From the NCBI GenBank assembly GCA_015066665.1, contig SVNX01000008.1:1-64000 (forward strand): DNA of 64,000 nucleotides, given 5' to 3'. This stretch comes from Ruminococcus sp. Its GTDB lineage: Bacteria; Bacillota; Clostridia; Oscillospirales; Ruminococcaceae. The translations under genes were made by a program, and so were the position numbers. Shown piece after piece: positions 1 to 8,258 of this stretch. The notes beneath the pieces are model-generated. The model was not told the DNA's origin, did not search any database, and saw nothing but the letters and a program-made list of their open reading frames with translations. The stretch's first letter is position 1. Every line of letters begins with the position of its first letter.

Positions 1-64
1 ATTGTTCACTTTTCAAGATGCAGTGTTGCGTGCTGTGCTTTTTTATCACCGCTGCAACTTCTTC
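1..64 (-). other. Probable rRNA-operon leader (gene off the left edge)
   Basis: Transcribed leftwards from the two promoters at 65-93 and 246-274. The stretch between the promoters includes a perfect 9-bp inverted repeat (104-123). No open reading frame on the minus strand is convincing here, so a stable RNA operon is the likeliest target; this is inference because the RNA itself is not in the window. The rest of 1-377 holds no gene. Confidence 0.45.
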
Positions 65-93
65 ATTATACCACATTTTCAGAAGTTTGTCAA
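65..93 (-). promoter_or_regulatory. Second strong leftward promoter
   Basis: Minus strand TTGACA, 17-nt spacer, TATAAT. It lies just upstream of a leader that contains TCTTGAAAAGTGAACAAT near position 1-18, resembling the short boxA-like segment that precedes 16S rRNA genes in clostridia. The downstream gene is outside the window. Confidence 0.75.
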
Positions 94-245
94 GTCTTTT
101 TTCAAAGTTTTTTGAAAAACTTTTTCATCGCTCATTCGCTCGCTTACGCTTCGCTCCGATAAAGACCTTCTCTATTCCTCTTTCAATGTGCTCTTTCTGT
201 CAGTTTTTCGGGCTTTTTGTTGTCCTCTCGTCCGACAGCTTTATT

Positions 246-274
246 ATTATATCATACTTTTCGGGGTTTGTCAA
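246..274 (-). promoter_or_regulatory. Strong leftward promoter (upstream of a pair)
   Basis: Read on the minus strand this is TTGACA, a 17-nt spacer and TATAAT, a perfect sigma-A consensus. It points out of the left edge of the window and has a second identical-quality promoter 180 nt downstream, an arrangement typical of rRNA operons (inference). Confidence 0.75.
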
Positions 275-377
275 CACCTTTTGAGACAATTTCTGACATT
301 CAGCCAAATTCACCTAAAATCTTCCTTTGTCTATGAAATTCTGTCCAATATGTCGAAGGTCTCCCCTGCCCGCATTG

Positions 378-405
378 CAAAAATCACCCCTCCGAAGAGG
401 GGTGA
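378..405 (-). terminator. Terminator of the arginine operon
   Basis: Stem TCACCCCTC / GAGGGGTGA with a CGAA loop followed on the minus strand by TTTTTG. It sits 12 nt after the argF stop codon and ends the arg operon. Confidence 0.85.
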
Positions 406-417
406 CTGTGTTCATTC

Positions 418-1326
418 TCAGTTCTGACCCATGAGCTTCACGAGGACAGCCTTCTGCGCATGCAGACGGTTCTCTGCCTCGTCAAAGATGGTATCTGCGT
501 GTGCCTCAAATACCTTCGCTGTGATCTCTTCCTCACGGTGTGCGGGCAGGCAGTGCATCACGATGGCATCGGGCTTAGCCACAGCCATGACCTCATCGTT
601 CACCTGATAGCCCTGGAATGCGATCTTGCGCTTCTCGATTTCAGCCTCCATGCCCATGGAAGACCATACGTCTGTGATGATGACATCGGCATCCACAGCA
701 GCCTCCAGCGGCTTGTCGGTGATGGAGAAGCAATCATATGTGTTTGCAAATTCCATAACCTGCGGATCGGGACGATAGCCCTCGGGGCAGGCAACGGACA
801 CAGCCATGCCGACCTTCAGGAAGCCGACGATCAGGGAGTTGGCCATGTTATTGCCATCGCCGATGTAGCACATCTTCAGGCCCTCAAAGGTAGCCTTCTT
901 CTCACGAACGGTCAGAAGGTCAGCGAGCACCTGACAGGGATGGGAGAAGTCAGTGAGGCCGTTGATGATCGGAATATCGCCATATTCAGCCAGATCCTCA
1001 ACTTCCTTCTGCTCGAAGGTACGGATCATGATGCCGTCGAGGTAACGGGACAGCACGCGTGCGGTATCCTGTACGGGCTCGCCTCTGCCGATCTGCAGAT
1101 CGTTTGCGGACAGGAACAGCGGATAACCGCCGAGCTGATACATGCCGGTCTCAAAGGATACACGGGTTCTGGTGGAAGCCTTCTGGAAAATCATACCCAG
1201 TGTCTTGCCCTCCAGAATCGGATGGGGAATATTATGCTTGGTCTGGTATTTGAGCTGGTCAGCCAGATCCAGAATCTCGATGATTTCTTCCTTGCTGAGG
1301 TCCAGCATCTTCAGTAAATGTTTCAT
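418..1326 (-). CDS. argF: Ornithine carbamoyltransferase
   Basis: Cytosolic enzyme that transfers the carbamoyl group of carbamoyl phosphate to ornithine, giving citrulline. The 302-residue length is normal. The carbamoyl-phosphate loop STRTR is at residues 51-55, HPCQ near 130 and HCLPAH near 260, all intact. It is the last gene of the arg operon and is followed by a clear terminator. The start is supported by the ribosome binding site AGGAGG eight nucleotides upstream. Confidence 0.97.
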   Translation of the reverse strand: MKHLLKMLDLSKEEIIEILDLADQLKYQTKHNIPHPILEGKTLGMIFQKASTRTRVSFETGMYQLGGYPLFLSANDLQIGRGEPVQDTARVLSRYLDGIMIRTFEQKEVEDLAEYGDIPIINGLTDFSHPCQVLADLLTVREKKATFEGLKMCYIGDGNNMANSLIVGFLKVGMAVSVACPEGYRPDPQVMEFANTYDCFSITDKPLEAAVDADVIITDVWSSMGMEAEIEKRKIAFQGYQVNDEVMAVAKPDAIVMHCLPAHREEEITAKVFEAHADTIFDEAENRLHAQKAVLVKLMGQN

Positions 1327-1341
1327 ATTATGTCCTCCTGA

Positions 1342-1806
1342 TTACTTGTTCAGATCGCTGAAGCACTTATCAATGCACACAGCGAAGAGCGGGATGTAGT
1401 CATCGAACGCCTTATCTTCGATCTCGATGAAATATTTCTGCTCGTTGTTCACCTGCTTTTCGGTGACGATCTTGCCGACGGGGTGGTCATTCTTCACGAT
1501 GGTGAAGTTCATGCGGTCGCTGCTCTTGATCTTGTACTTCATGCCCTGCCCTTCAAAAATCAGGGACGGGTCGAGATAGATCGACTTGCAGGTCACGGTC
1601 ATGAACGGTGCATCGTTGAATTCCACTTTAAAAGTGGGCTTCATGCCCTCAGAGGTCTGTCTGAGGGAATAGAGTGCATAGCCGCTGGCATCGTGCAGCA
1701 CGAGCAGCTGGCTGAATGCTTTCTTGGCAACGCTGTAGATCTTACGGTCCTTCTTGTCCGTGACAGAATACTTGCCTTTGCCCTTTGGTACAATAAACAA
1801 TTCCAT
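1342..1806 (-). CDS. LURP-one/tubby-like domain protein, unknown function
   Basis: A 154-residue soluble protein without signal peptide or membrane span. Its pattern of short beta strands (MELFIVPKGKGKYSVTDKKD, later YALYSLRQT and MKYKIKSSDRM) resembles LURP-one-related/tubby-C-like proteins, but the assignment rests on general resemblance only. It lies 3 nt after argD and 15 nt before argF, and its ribosome binding site GGAGGG overlaps the end of argD, so it is co-translated with the arginine genes. No role in arginine synthesis is known for this family. Confidence 0.7.
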   Translation of the reverse strand: MELFIVPKGKGKYSVTDKKDRKIYSVAKKAFSQLLVLHDASGYALYSLRQTSEGMKPTFKVEFNDAPFMTVTCKSIYLDPSLIFEGQGMKYKIKSSDRMNFTIVKNDHPVGKIVTEKQVNNEQKYFIEIEDKAFDDYIPLFAVCIDKCFSDLNK

Positions 1807-1809
1807 ACA

Positions 1810-2976
1810 TTAACCCTCCAGAACATTACACAGAATATCCATTCCCTTTGCAAGCTCCTCCATGGAGATCACAAGGGGCGGCAGAAGTCTGACTTTATCC
1901 TTTGCTGTCAGCACCAGCAGACCCTGTTCGAGGCACTGCTGCAGCACATCGGCAGCCTTCTTTTCCTTGAGGGCAATACCGATCATCAAGCCCTTTCCGC
2001 TGACGGCTGCCACTTCACTGACAGCACTGAGTCTCTCACGGATATAGGCACTTTTCGCTTCGATCTCGTCCATCACGCCGTCCTGCTCCATATATTCAAG
2101 CACCTTGACGGCACCTGCGCAGACAACGGGATTGCCGCCGAATGTGGAGCCGTGGCTGCCCTTTCCGAGCACATCGGCACATTTTTCATTGGCAAGGCAT
2201 GCACCGATCGGCAGACCGCCGCCGAGACCCTTGGCAAGGGTCGTCACATCGGCCATGCAGCCGAAATGTTCGCCCGCAAGGAGCTTGCCGGTACGGCCAA
2301 TGCCGGTCTGTACCTCGTCGGCGATCATGAGAATGTCACGCTCGGTGCAGATGCTGCGGATCTCCTTGATGAAATCGGCATCGAGGAGGCACACGCCGCC
2401 TTCGCCCTGGACATATTCGACCATGATGGCGCAGACGGTATCGTCGAGCTTTTCATGGAGATCGGCGATGTCATTGGCCTTCACATAGCGGAAGCCTTCC
2501 ACAAAGGGGAAGAAGAAGTTGTGGAAAACATCCTGTCCTGTGGCGGAGAGGGTGCAGAGGGTACGGCCGTGGAAGGAATTGACCAGCGTGATGATGGTAT
2601 GTCTGCCCGCACCGTACTTGTCGAAGCTGTATTTTCTGGCCAGCTTAATGGCGCACTCATTGGCTTCTGCGCCGCTGTTGCCGTAAAAGACCTTGCTGTA
2701 GCCCGTCATGGCGCAGAGCTTTTCCGCCAGCTGTGCCTGGGGGCTGTGGTAATAGAGGTTGGAGGTGTGCTGGAGGGTTCTCACCTGTGCGCACACGGCA
2801 TCCGCCCATGCTTCATTGCAGAAGCCCAGGGAATTGGTACCGATACCACTGCCGAAATCTATATAGGACTTGCCGTTTTCATCACGGCAGGTGGTCTCGC
2901 TGCCCGCTTCAAGGGTCACTGCGTTTCTGCCGTATGTAGACATAATATGTAATTCTGTTTGTTCGATTGCATTCAT
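1810..2976 (-). CDS. argD: Acetylornithine aminotransferase
   Basis: PLP-dependent class-III aminotransferase converting N-acetylglutamate semialdehyde to N-acetylornithine. The PLP lysine is in TTLAKGLGGGLPIGA, and STFGGNP, typical of the family, follows. I use the ATG at 2976 (388 residues) because AGGAG lies 12 nt before it; the upstream in-frame TTG at 2988 directly abuts that AGGAG and cannot be a start. Member of the arg operon between the DUF3592 protein and the LURP-like gene. Confidence 0.95.
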   Translation of the reverse strand: MNAIEQTELHIMSTYGRNAVTLEAGSETTCRDENGKSYIDFGSGIGTNSLGFCNEAWADAVCAQVRTLQHTSNLYYHSPQAQLAEKLCAMTGYSKVFYGNSGAEANECAIKLARKYSFDKYGAGRHTIITLVNSFHGRTLCTLSATGQDVFHNFFFPFVEGFRYVKANDIADLHEKLDDTVCAIMVEYVQGEGGVCLLDADFIKEIRSICTERDILMIADEVQTGIGRTGKLLAGEHFGCMADVTTLAKGLGGGLPIGACLANEKCADVLGKGSHGSTFGGNPVVCAGAVKVLEYMEQDGVMDEIEAKSAYIRERLSAVSEVAAVSGKGLMIGIALKEKKAADVLQQCLEQGLLVLTAKDKVRLLPPLVISMEELAKGMDILCNVLEG

Positions 2977-2998
2977 AAGGTGTACCAACTCCTTAGTT

Positions 2999-3415
2999 TT
3001 AATGATATTGCACCCAGAGGATGCCGTAGGCCAGCATCATGCCGATGCCGGCAGTCAGAAGCAGGACACGTCCTGTCCGGCTTCCTGTACTGTCACAGAA
3101 GGCAAAGTGCTCCGGACGGCTGCGGTCATAGCAGATGCGCACGCTGTCGCCGTTCCGGTAACGATACTGCCACTCGGGCAGGAAGTACTTGGCTGTGACG
3201 GTGATCTCTCCCCGCTCCGTTTCATAGCGGACAACGGGCGCAATGGCCTCGATCACCGAGCGGTTCTGATAGACCTGCTGTCTCACGCTTGAGACAATGG
3301 TCGCCTGTGTATACACGGGGTGCCGGATGCGCTTTCTTGAAAGAAGCGGCAGCAGCAGTCCCGCTGCGATGCACAGTGCCCCCAGAAGCAGGGGTGTCAG
3401 GCGGAGAAGCAGCAT
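2999..3415 (-). CDS. DUF3592-like small membrane protein
   Basis: About 138 residues with a hydrophobic N-terminal segment (residues 2-25), a soluble beta-rich middle with the DUF3592 hallmark of a sequence tolerating VRYETERGEITV, and a second hydrophobic segment near the C terminus. The ATG overlaps the argB stop as TGATG; a GTG three bases upstream is an alternative. Function unknown; it is translationally coupled to argB but nothing ties it to arginine chemistry. Confidence 0.7.
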   Translation of the reverse strand: MLLLRLTPLLLGALCIAAGLLLPLLSRKRIRHPVYTQATIVSSVRQQVYQNRSVIEAIAPVVRYETERGEITVTAKYFLPEWQYRYRNGDSVRICYDRSRPEHFAFCDSTGSRTGRVLLLTAGIGMMLAYGILWVQYH

Positions 3416-4275
3416 CACTTGAACTGTGTGCCGATTCCCTCACTGGAGAGAATTTCGATCAGAATGGAATGGGGCACACGGCCGTCGATGATGGCGGTTT
3501 TCTTCACACCGCGGCGAACGGCTTCCACGCAGCAGTCGATCTTGGGGATCATGCCGCCGGAGATGATGCCCTTGCGCTTGAGGAAGGGCACCTCGCTCAC
3601 ATTCACGAAGGGAATGAGGGTGGAGGGATCGTCCTTGTCACGCAGCAGACCGGCAATATCGGTCATGAGGATGAGGTTTTCTGCCTTGAGCTCCGCTGCG
3701 ATTCTGGCAGCGGCCGTATCGGCATTGACATTGTATGTCTGCCCCTTTTCGTCGCATGCCACAGTGGCAATGACGGGGATGACATCATTTGCAATGGCGT
3801 CGGTGATGGGCTTGGTGTTGACCTTTGTGATATGGCCGACATAGCCGTAATCCTCGCCGTTTTCGCCGACTTCACGCTCGGCGAGCAGCATCTGTTCATC
3901 GATGCCGCACAGACCCACGGCATTGCCGTTGTTCTGGGCAAGCAGGGTAACAAGATCCTTGTTGACCTTGCCTGCGAGCACCATTTTCACGACATCGACA
4001 GTGGCCGCATCCGTATAGCGCAGGCCGTTGATGAACTTGCTCTCGATGCCGAGACGCCCGAGCATGTCATTGATCTCGGGGCCGCCGCCGTGCACGAGCA
4101 CGACCTTGATGCCGACCAGATGCAGCAGGACGATGTCACTCATGACAGCCTGCTTGAGGGTCTCGTTGGTCATGGCGTTGCCGCCGTACTTGACCACAAC
4201 GACCTTATTATTATATCTCTGAATATAGGGCAGTGCGTCGTTGAGGACTCTTGCCCGGATCTCATTGGAAATCAT
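3415..4275 (-). CDS. argB: Acetylglutamate kinase
   Basis: Amino-acid-kinase-family enzyme that phosphorylates N-acetylglutamate, the second step of the cyclic arginine pathway. Seen: VVVKYGGNAM at the N terminus, VLVHGGGPEIN for substrate binding, and GGMIPK near the C terminus. Length 286 residues is normal. Preceded by GGAG eight nt upstream; 33 nt separate it from argJ upstream, and its stop overlaps the next gene. In many bacteria with argJ this kinase is the arginine-feedback point; residues for that cannot be judged here. Confidence 0.96.
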   Translation of the reverse strand: MISNEIRARVLNDALPYIQRYNNKVVVVKYGGNAMTNETLKQAVMSDIVLLHLVGIKVVLVHGGGPEINDMLGRLGIESKFINGLRYTDAATVDVVKMVLAGKVNKDLVTLLAQNNGNAVGLCGIDEQMLLAEREVGENGEDYGYVGHITKVNTKPITDAIANDVIPVIATVACDEKGQTYNVNADTAAARIAAELKAENLILMTDIAGLLRDKDDPSTLIPFVNVSEVPFLKRKGIISGGMIPKIDCCVEAVRRGVKKTAIIDGRVPHSILIEILSSEGIGTQFK

Positions 4276-4308
4276 ATCCGTTACTCCTTACATCCTGAAA
4301 ATGCGGCG

Positions 4309-5604
4309 TCAGCTTCTGTAGTCGCCGTTGATTCTGACATAGTCATAGGTCAGGTCGCAGCCCCATGCAATGGCAGTACCGGGGCCGTCGCCGATGGAAA
4401 CGAGCACCTCGATCTCCTCCTCGGAGAGCACTTCCTTGGCGAAATCCTCGGAGAAATCGACGCCTGCGCCGTTCTTGCAGACAATCAGCTTGCCCTTTGC
4501 AGAAGCGAGGCAGACATCCACCTTCTGGATATCGAAATCCGCAGGTGCATAGCCGACTGCGCAGAGGATTCTGCCCCAGTTGGCATCCTCACCGAAGATG
4601 GCAGCCTTGAAGAGGCTCGATGTGATGACGGACTTTGCCACGATCTCGGCAGTTCTGTCGTCATCCGCACCGGTGCACAGGCACTCGATGAGCTTTGTGG
4701 CACCCTCGCCGTCCCTTGCCATCATGCGTGCAAGATTCATCAGCACCGCATAGAGGGCATCCTTGAACAGCTCGTAGTCCTCATTTTCCTTCGCAATCAG
4801 GTCATTTTCCGCCATGCCGTCCGCCATGATGCAGACCATGTCATTGGTGGAAGTATCGCCGTCCACGCTCACACGGTTGAGTGTCAGGCCGACCACCTCA
4901 CGCAGTGCCTCCTGCAGGAGTGCGGCATCGATGGCACAGTCCGTGGTCAGGAAGGTCAGTGTCGTGGCCATGTTCGGATGGATCATGCCGCTGCCCTTGA
5001 GCATGCCGCCCAGATGGCAGGTCTTGCCGCCGAGTGTGAATGCCACAGCCACTTCCTTCGGAACGGTGTCGGTGGTCATGATAGCCTCAACCGCAGCGGT
5101 GTTGCCCTCGTAGGACAGACCCTCTGCAAGGCCGGGCACGCCTGCAATGATCGGTTCGATCGGCAGGGGCTGACCAATGACGCCGGTGGACGCCACGATG
5201 ATGGATTCCTTGTCAAGACCCAGTGCCTCAGCTGCCAGTTCGCACATCTTTTCGGCCTTTTCCACGCCGTCGGCGTTGCAGGTATTGGCATTGACGGAGT
5301 TGACAATCACCGCCTGTGCCATACCGTCCTTCAGATGCTTCTTGGTCACAGCAATGGGTGCACCCTTGACTTTATTGGTCGTATACATGGCCGCCGCTGT
5401 GCAGGGCTTGTCCGCACAGATCATGGCCAGATCGTTTTTCTTCTTTGTCTCTGCGGGCAGATTTGCCTCCGCCGCAGAATCCTCGGGCTTTTCAGCCAGT
5501 GCCTTACGGGAGATGCCGCAGTGCACGCCGTTTGCCTTAAAGCCCTTGGCTGCGCACACACCGCCCTCCACAAAAGTCATATTCTTGAATTCCTTCACTT
5601 GCAT
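4309..5604 (-). CDS. argJ: Bifunctional ornithine acetyltransferase / N-acetylglutamate synthase
   Basis: Recycles the acetyl group from N-acetylornithine to glutamate, so no separate ArgA is needed. The proenzyme self-cleaves between Ala and Thr in the motif KGSGMIHPNMATTLTFL, which is present, so alpha and beta chains are expected. I place the start at 5604 (MQVKEF, 431 residues) because GAGGTG lies nine nt upstream; the reading frame stays open to an ATG at 5637 inside argC, which lacks a ribosome binding site. Confidence 0.95.
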   Translation of the reverse strand: MQVKEFKNMTFVEGGVCAAKGFKANGVHCGISRKALAEKPEDSAAEANLPAETKKKNDLAMICADKPCTAAAMYTTNKVKGAPIAVTKKHLKDGMAQAVIVNSVNANTCNADGVEKAEKMCELAAEALGLDKESIIVASTGVIGQPLPIEPIIAGVPGLAEGLSYEGNTAAVEAIMTTDTVPKEVAVAFTLGGKTCHLGGMLKGSGMIHPNMATTLTFLTTDCAIDAALLQEALREVVGLTLNRVSVDGDTSTNDMVCIMADGMAENDLIAKENEDYELFKDALYAVLMNLARMMARDGEGATKLIECLCTGADDDRTAEIVAKSVITSSLFKAAIFGEDANWGRILCAVGYAPADFDIQKVDVCLASAKGKLIVCKNGAGVDFSEDFAKEVLSEEEIEVLVSIGDGPGTAIAWGCDLTYDYVRINGDYRS

Positions 5605-5629
5605 ATCGGAACACCTCAATTCGTCAGAT

Positions 5630-6571
5630 TCACACAAGACCCGTGGTCTCGTCGATGCCCATCATGATGTTCAGGCATTGCACCGCCGCACCCGATGCAC
5701 CCTTGCCGAGATTGTCAAGGCGTGCGCAGAGCAGGATCTGCTCGTCATTGCCGAAGGTGAAGATCTCGAGCTTGTTCTGGCCGCTGAGGGTGTTGGAAGC
5801 GAGGAAGAAGCTCTTCTGCTCCTCCTGCATCATGGGATTCACCTGCACGAGCTTTGCCTCGGCATAGTGCGCTGCGAACATCTCATTCACCTGCTGCAGC
5901 GTGATCTTCTTGTCGAGCATGCGTGTCTGTACGGGAATGGAAACCACCATACCGCTGTGATAATCGCAGATGATGGGATTGAACATGGGCGGATGGGTCA
6001 GCCCTGCAAACTTCTGCATCTCGGGCAGATGCTTATGCTGCTGTGCGAGTGCATACTGGCGGGGACTGCCGAATTCATAGGGCTTGTCCTCGGATTCATA
6101 CTGTGCAATGGCATTCTTGCCGGCACCGCTGTAGCCGGAGGTCGCATAGGCGAACACGGGGAAATCAGCGGGCAGCAGGCCATTGTGCACCATGGGATAC
6201 ATCAGCGACAGAAAGCCGCTGGCATAGCAGCCGGGCACAGCGGTTCTTCTGGAGGAAGCGATCTTCTCACGGAATGCGGGAGAAAGCTCCGGAAAACCAT
6301 AGGCCCAGTCGGGGTTGGTTCTGTGTGCGGTGGACGCATCGAGGATGCGTGTGCGGTCACCGGCGAGGGTCACGGCCTCTCTTGCGGCGTCATCGGGGAG
6401 ACAGAGGAAGGTGAAATCGGCCTCGGCCATCATTTCGGCACGTTTTTCGGGATTGCGGCGATCCTCCTCTGCAATCTTAAGCAGTGTGATGTCCTCACGG
6501 TTCTGCAGACGATCCACGATCTTCAGACCTGTGGTGCCTGCCTGACCGTCAATATATACCTTAGCGGACAT
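5630..6571 (-). CDS. argC: N-acetyl-gamma-glutamyl-phosphate reductase, short (type 2) form
   Basis: NADPH-dependent reductase making N-acetylglutamate semialdehyde. At 313 residues and with N-terminal YIDGQAGTTGLKI it belongs to the shorter type-2 class. The catalytic cysteine is in VPGCYASGF and the SGYSGAGK motif follows. AGGAGG lies upstream of the ATG. It is 3 nt from the small membrane gene before it and 25 nt from argJ after it. Confidence 0.94.
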   Translation of the reverse strand: MSAKVYIDGQAGTTGLKIVDRLQNREDITLLKIAEEDRRNPEKRAEMMAEADFTFLCLPDDAAREAVTLAGDRTRILDASTAHRTNPDWAYGFPELSPAFREKIASSRRTAVPGCYASGFLSLMYPMVHNGLLPADFPVFAYATSGYSGAGKNAIAQYESEDKPYEFGSPRQYALAQQHKHLPEMQKFAGLTHPPMFNPIICDYHSGMVVSIPVQTRMLDKKITLQQVNEMFAAHYAEAKLVQVNPMMQEEQKSFFLASNTLSGQNKLEIFTFGNDEQILLCARLDNLGKGASGAAVQCLNIMMGIDETTGLV

Positions 6572-6573
6572 GG

Positions 6574-6789
6574 TCAGTCCTCCTTATGTGCATCATTTTT
6601 ATCTGAATACGGCGCTCTCGGGCAGAAAATCAGGCTGTAGGTACAGCATCCGACAAGCACAAGCACCGCCCAGGCGACGGAAACCCACCAGTTATTGATG
6701 AATTCGCCGATGAGCAGCTCGCCGATGATCCAGATGATTGCGCTCAGGGTTGTAAGCGCAAGGATGAATTTGGCAGCTCGTTTCTTCAT
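6574..6789 (-). CDS. Small two-span membrane protein in arg operon
   Basis: 71 residues, with two hydrophobic stretches (about residues 10-28 and 35-55) and a charged C-terminal tail. Start at 6789 is preferred because AGGA lies eight nt upstream inside the end of argH and the gap to the argH stop is one base. I do not recognise the family. Possible roles are a small membrane passenger gene or a transporter accessory; neither is supported beyond position. Confidence 0.55.
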   Translation of the reverse strand: MKKRAAKFILALTTLSAIIWIIGELLIGEFINNWWVSVAWAVLVLVGCCTYSLIFCPRAPYSDKNDAHKED

Positions 6790-6790
6790 G

Positions 6791-8170
6791 TTATGCATCC
6801 TGTGCAAGGCGTGCACGCAGCTGAGTCAGCTGAACGGCAACGGCCTTCGGGGAGGGGCCGCCCTCGGAGGAGCGTTCCTTCACGCAGGTATCGAGAGAAA
6901 TGGCTTCGTAAACGTCTTCGGTGAAGAGCTCGGTCATTTCCTTGTACTGTGCAAGGGGCAGTGTCTCGAGCGTCAGCTCCTGCGCAATGCACTTTGCAAC
7001 GAGTGTGCCGGTGATCTTGTACGCATCGCGGAAGGGCATACCCTTCTTCACGAGGTAGTCAGCGCAGTCGGTGGCATTGATAAAGCCCTTGGCTGCGGCT
7101 TTTCTCATGTTGTCCTTGAGGACTCTCATGGTGGAGAGCATGGGGGTGAAGGTCTTGACGCAGAGCTTGACATTGTCAATGGCGTCAAAGATGGCTTCCT
7201 TATCCTCCTGCATATCCTTATTATAGGCAAGGGGCAGACCCTTGAGCATGGAGAGGAGGGTCATGAGATCGCCCACCACTCTGCCGGTCTTGCCGCGGAT
7301 GAGTTCGGTGACATCGGGGTTCTTCTTCTGGGGCATGATGGAAGAGCCGGTTGCATAGGCATCGTCCAGCTCAATGAACTTGAATTCCCAGGAACACCAC
7401 AGGATGATCTCCTCGGAGAAGCGGGACAGATGGGTCATCAGCAGGGACAGGGCACATGCAAGCTCCACGCAGAAATCACGGTCGGATACGCCGTCGAGGC
7501 TGTTGGCAACGGGTCTGTCGAAGCCAAGCAGTGCAGCCGTCTGCTGACGGTTGATCGGATAAGTGGTACCGGCCAGCGCACCGCTGCCGAGGGGGCATTC
7601 GTTCATGCGCTTTGCGGTATCGTCAAGACGCTCAAGGTCCCGTGCGAGCATCTGTGCATAGGCAAGCAGATGGTGTGCAAAGGTAATGGGCTGTGCTCTC
7701 TGGAGATGTGTGTAGCCGGGCATGATGGTCTCGGTGTGCTGCGCAGCCATATTGCAGAGTGTTTCTGCAAGCTCAAGCACCAGCGCCTTGATCTCGGTGA
7801 TCTCATCACGCAGATACATGCGGATGTCGAGTGCCACCTGATCGTTGCGGGAACGTGCCGTGTGCAGACGCTTGCCCGTGCTGCCCAGACGCTTTGTCAG
7901 TTCCGCCTCCACAAACATGTGGATGTCCTCGGCATTCGGGTCGAACATCAGTCTTCCCTCCTGCAGATCCGCCAGAATCTCCTGCAATCCCTTGATGATT
8001 GCTTCGCTTTCAGACTTTTCAATCACACCGCAGTCGCCGAGCATGGTTGCATGTGCAATGCTCCCCCGGATATCCTGTGCATACATCCGGGCATCAAATG
8101 CGATTGAAGAGTTAAAAGCGTTGACGGTCTCGTCCACTTCCTTAGAAAATCTACCTGCCCAAAGAGCCAT
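6791..8170 (-). CDS. argH: Argininosuccinate lyase
   Basis: Fumarase/aspartase-superfamily enzyme splitting argininosuccinate into arginine and fumarate. The superfamily signature GSSIMPQKKNPD is intact. I start at MALWAGRF (8170, 459 residues), the usual N terminus of the family, with GGAGGGAA upstream; the longer frame to 8239 runs through the terminator-like hairpin in the argG-argH gap. Confidence 0.96.
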   Translation of the reverse strand: MALWAGRFSKEVDETVNAFNSSIAFDARMYAQDIRGSIAHATMLGDCGVIEKSESEAIIKGLQEILADLQEGRLMFDPNAEDIHMFVEAELTKRLGSTGKRLHTARSRNDQVALDIRMYLRDEITEIKALVLELAETLCNMAAQHTETIMPGYTHLQRAQPITFAHHLLAYAQMLARDLERLDDTAKRMNECPLGSGALAGTTYPINRQQTAALLGFDRPVANSLDGVSDRDFCVELACALSLLMTHLSRFSEEIILWCSWEFKFIELDDAYATGSSIMPQKKNPDVTELIRGKTGRVVGDLMTLLSMLKGLPLAYNKDMQEDKEAIFDAIDNVKLCVKTFTPMLSTMRVLKDNMRKAAAKGFINATDCADYLVKKGMPFRDAYKITGTLVAKCIAQELTLETLPLAQYKEMTELFTEDVYEAISLDTCVKERSSEGGPSPKAVAVQLTQLRARLAQDA

Positions 8171-8186
8171 GTTGCTTCCCTCCGTG

Positions 8187-8227
8187 AAAAACAGAAACAC
8201 CGGGGACCGGCAAAGCCCCCGTGTTTC
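8187..8227 (-). terminator. Terminator-like hairpin between argG and argH
   Basis: Stem GAAACAC plus GGGG pairs with CCCC plus GTGTTTC (8194-8205 with 8216-8227), followed on the minus strand by a TGTTTTTC run. It may attenuate read-through from argG into argH and the rest of the operon. Confidence 0.6.
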
Positions 8228-8258
8228 GTTATGATTCAATTAGAAATATCAGTATTGC

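Noticed and set aside
3289-5667. 792-codon plus-strand open frame opposite argB-argJ
   Set aside because: Antisense shadow of well-recognised arginine genes.
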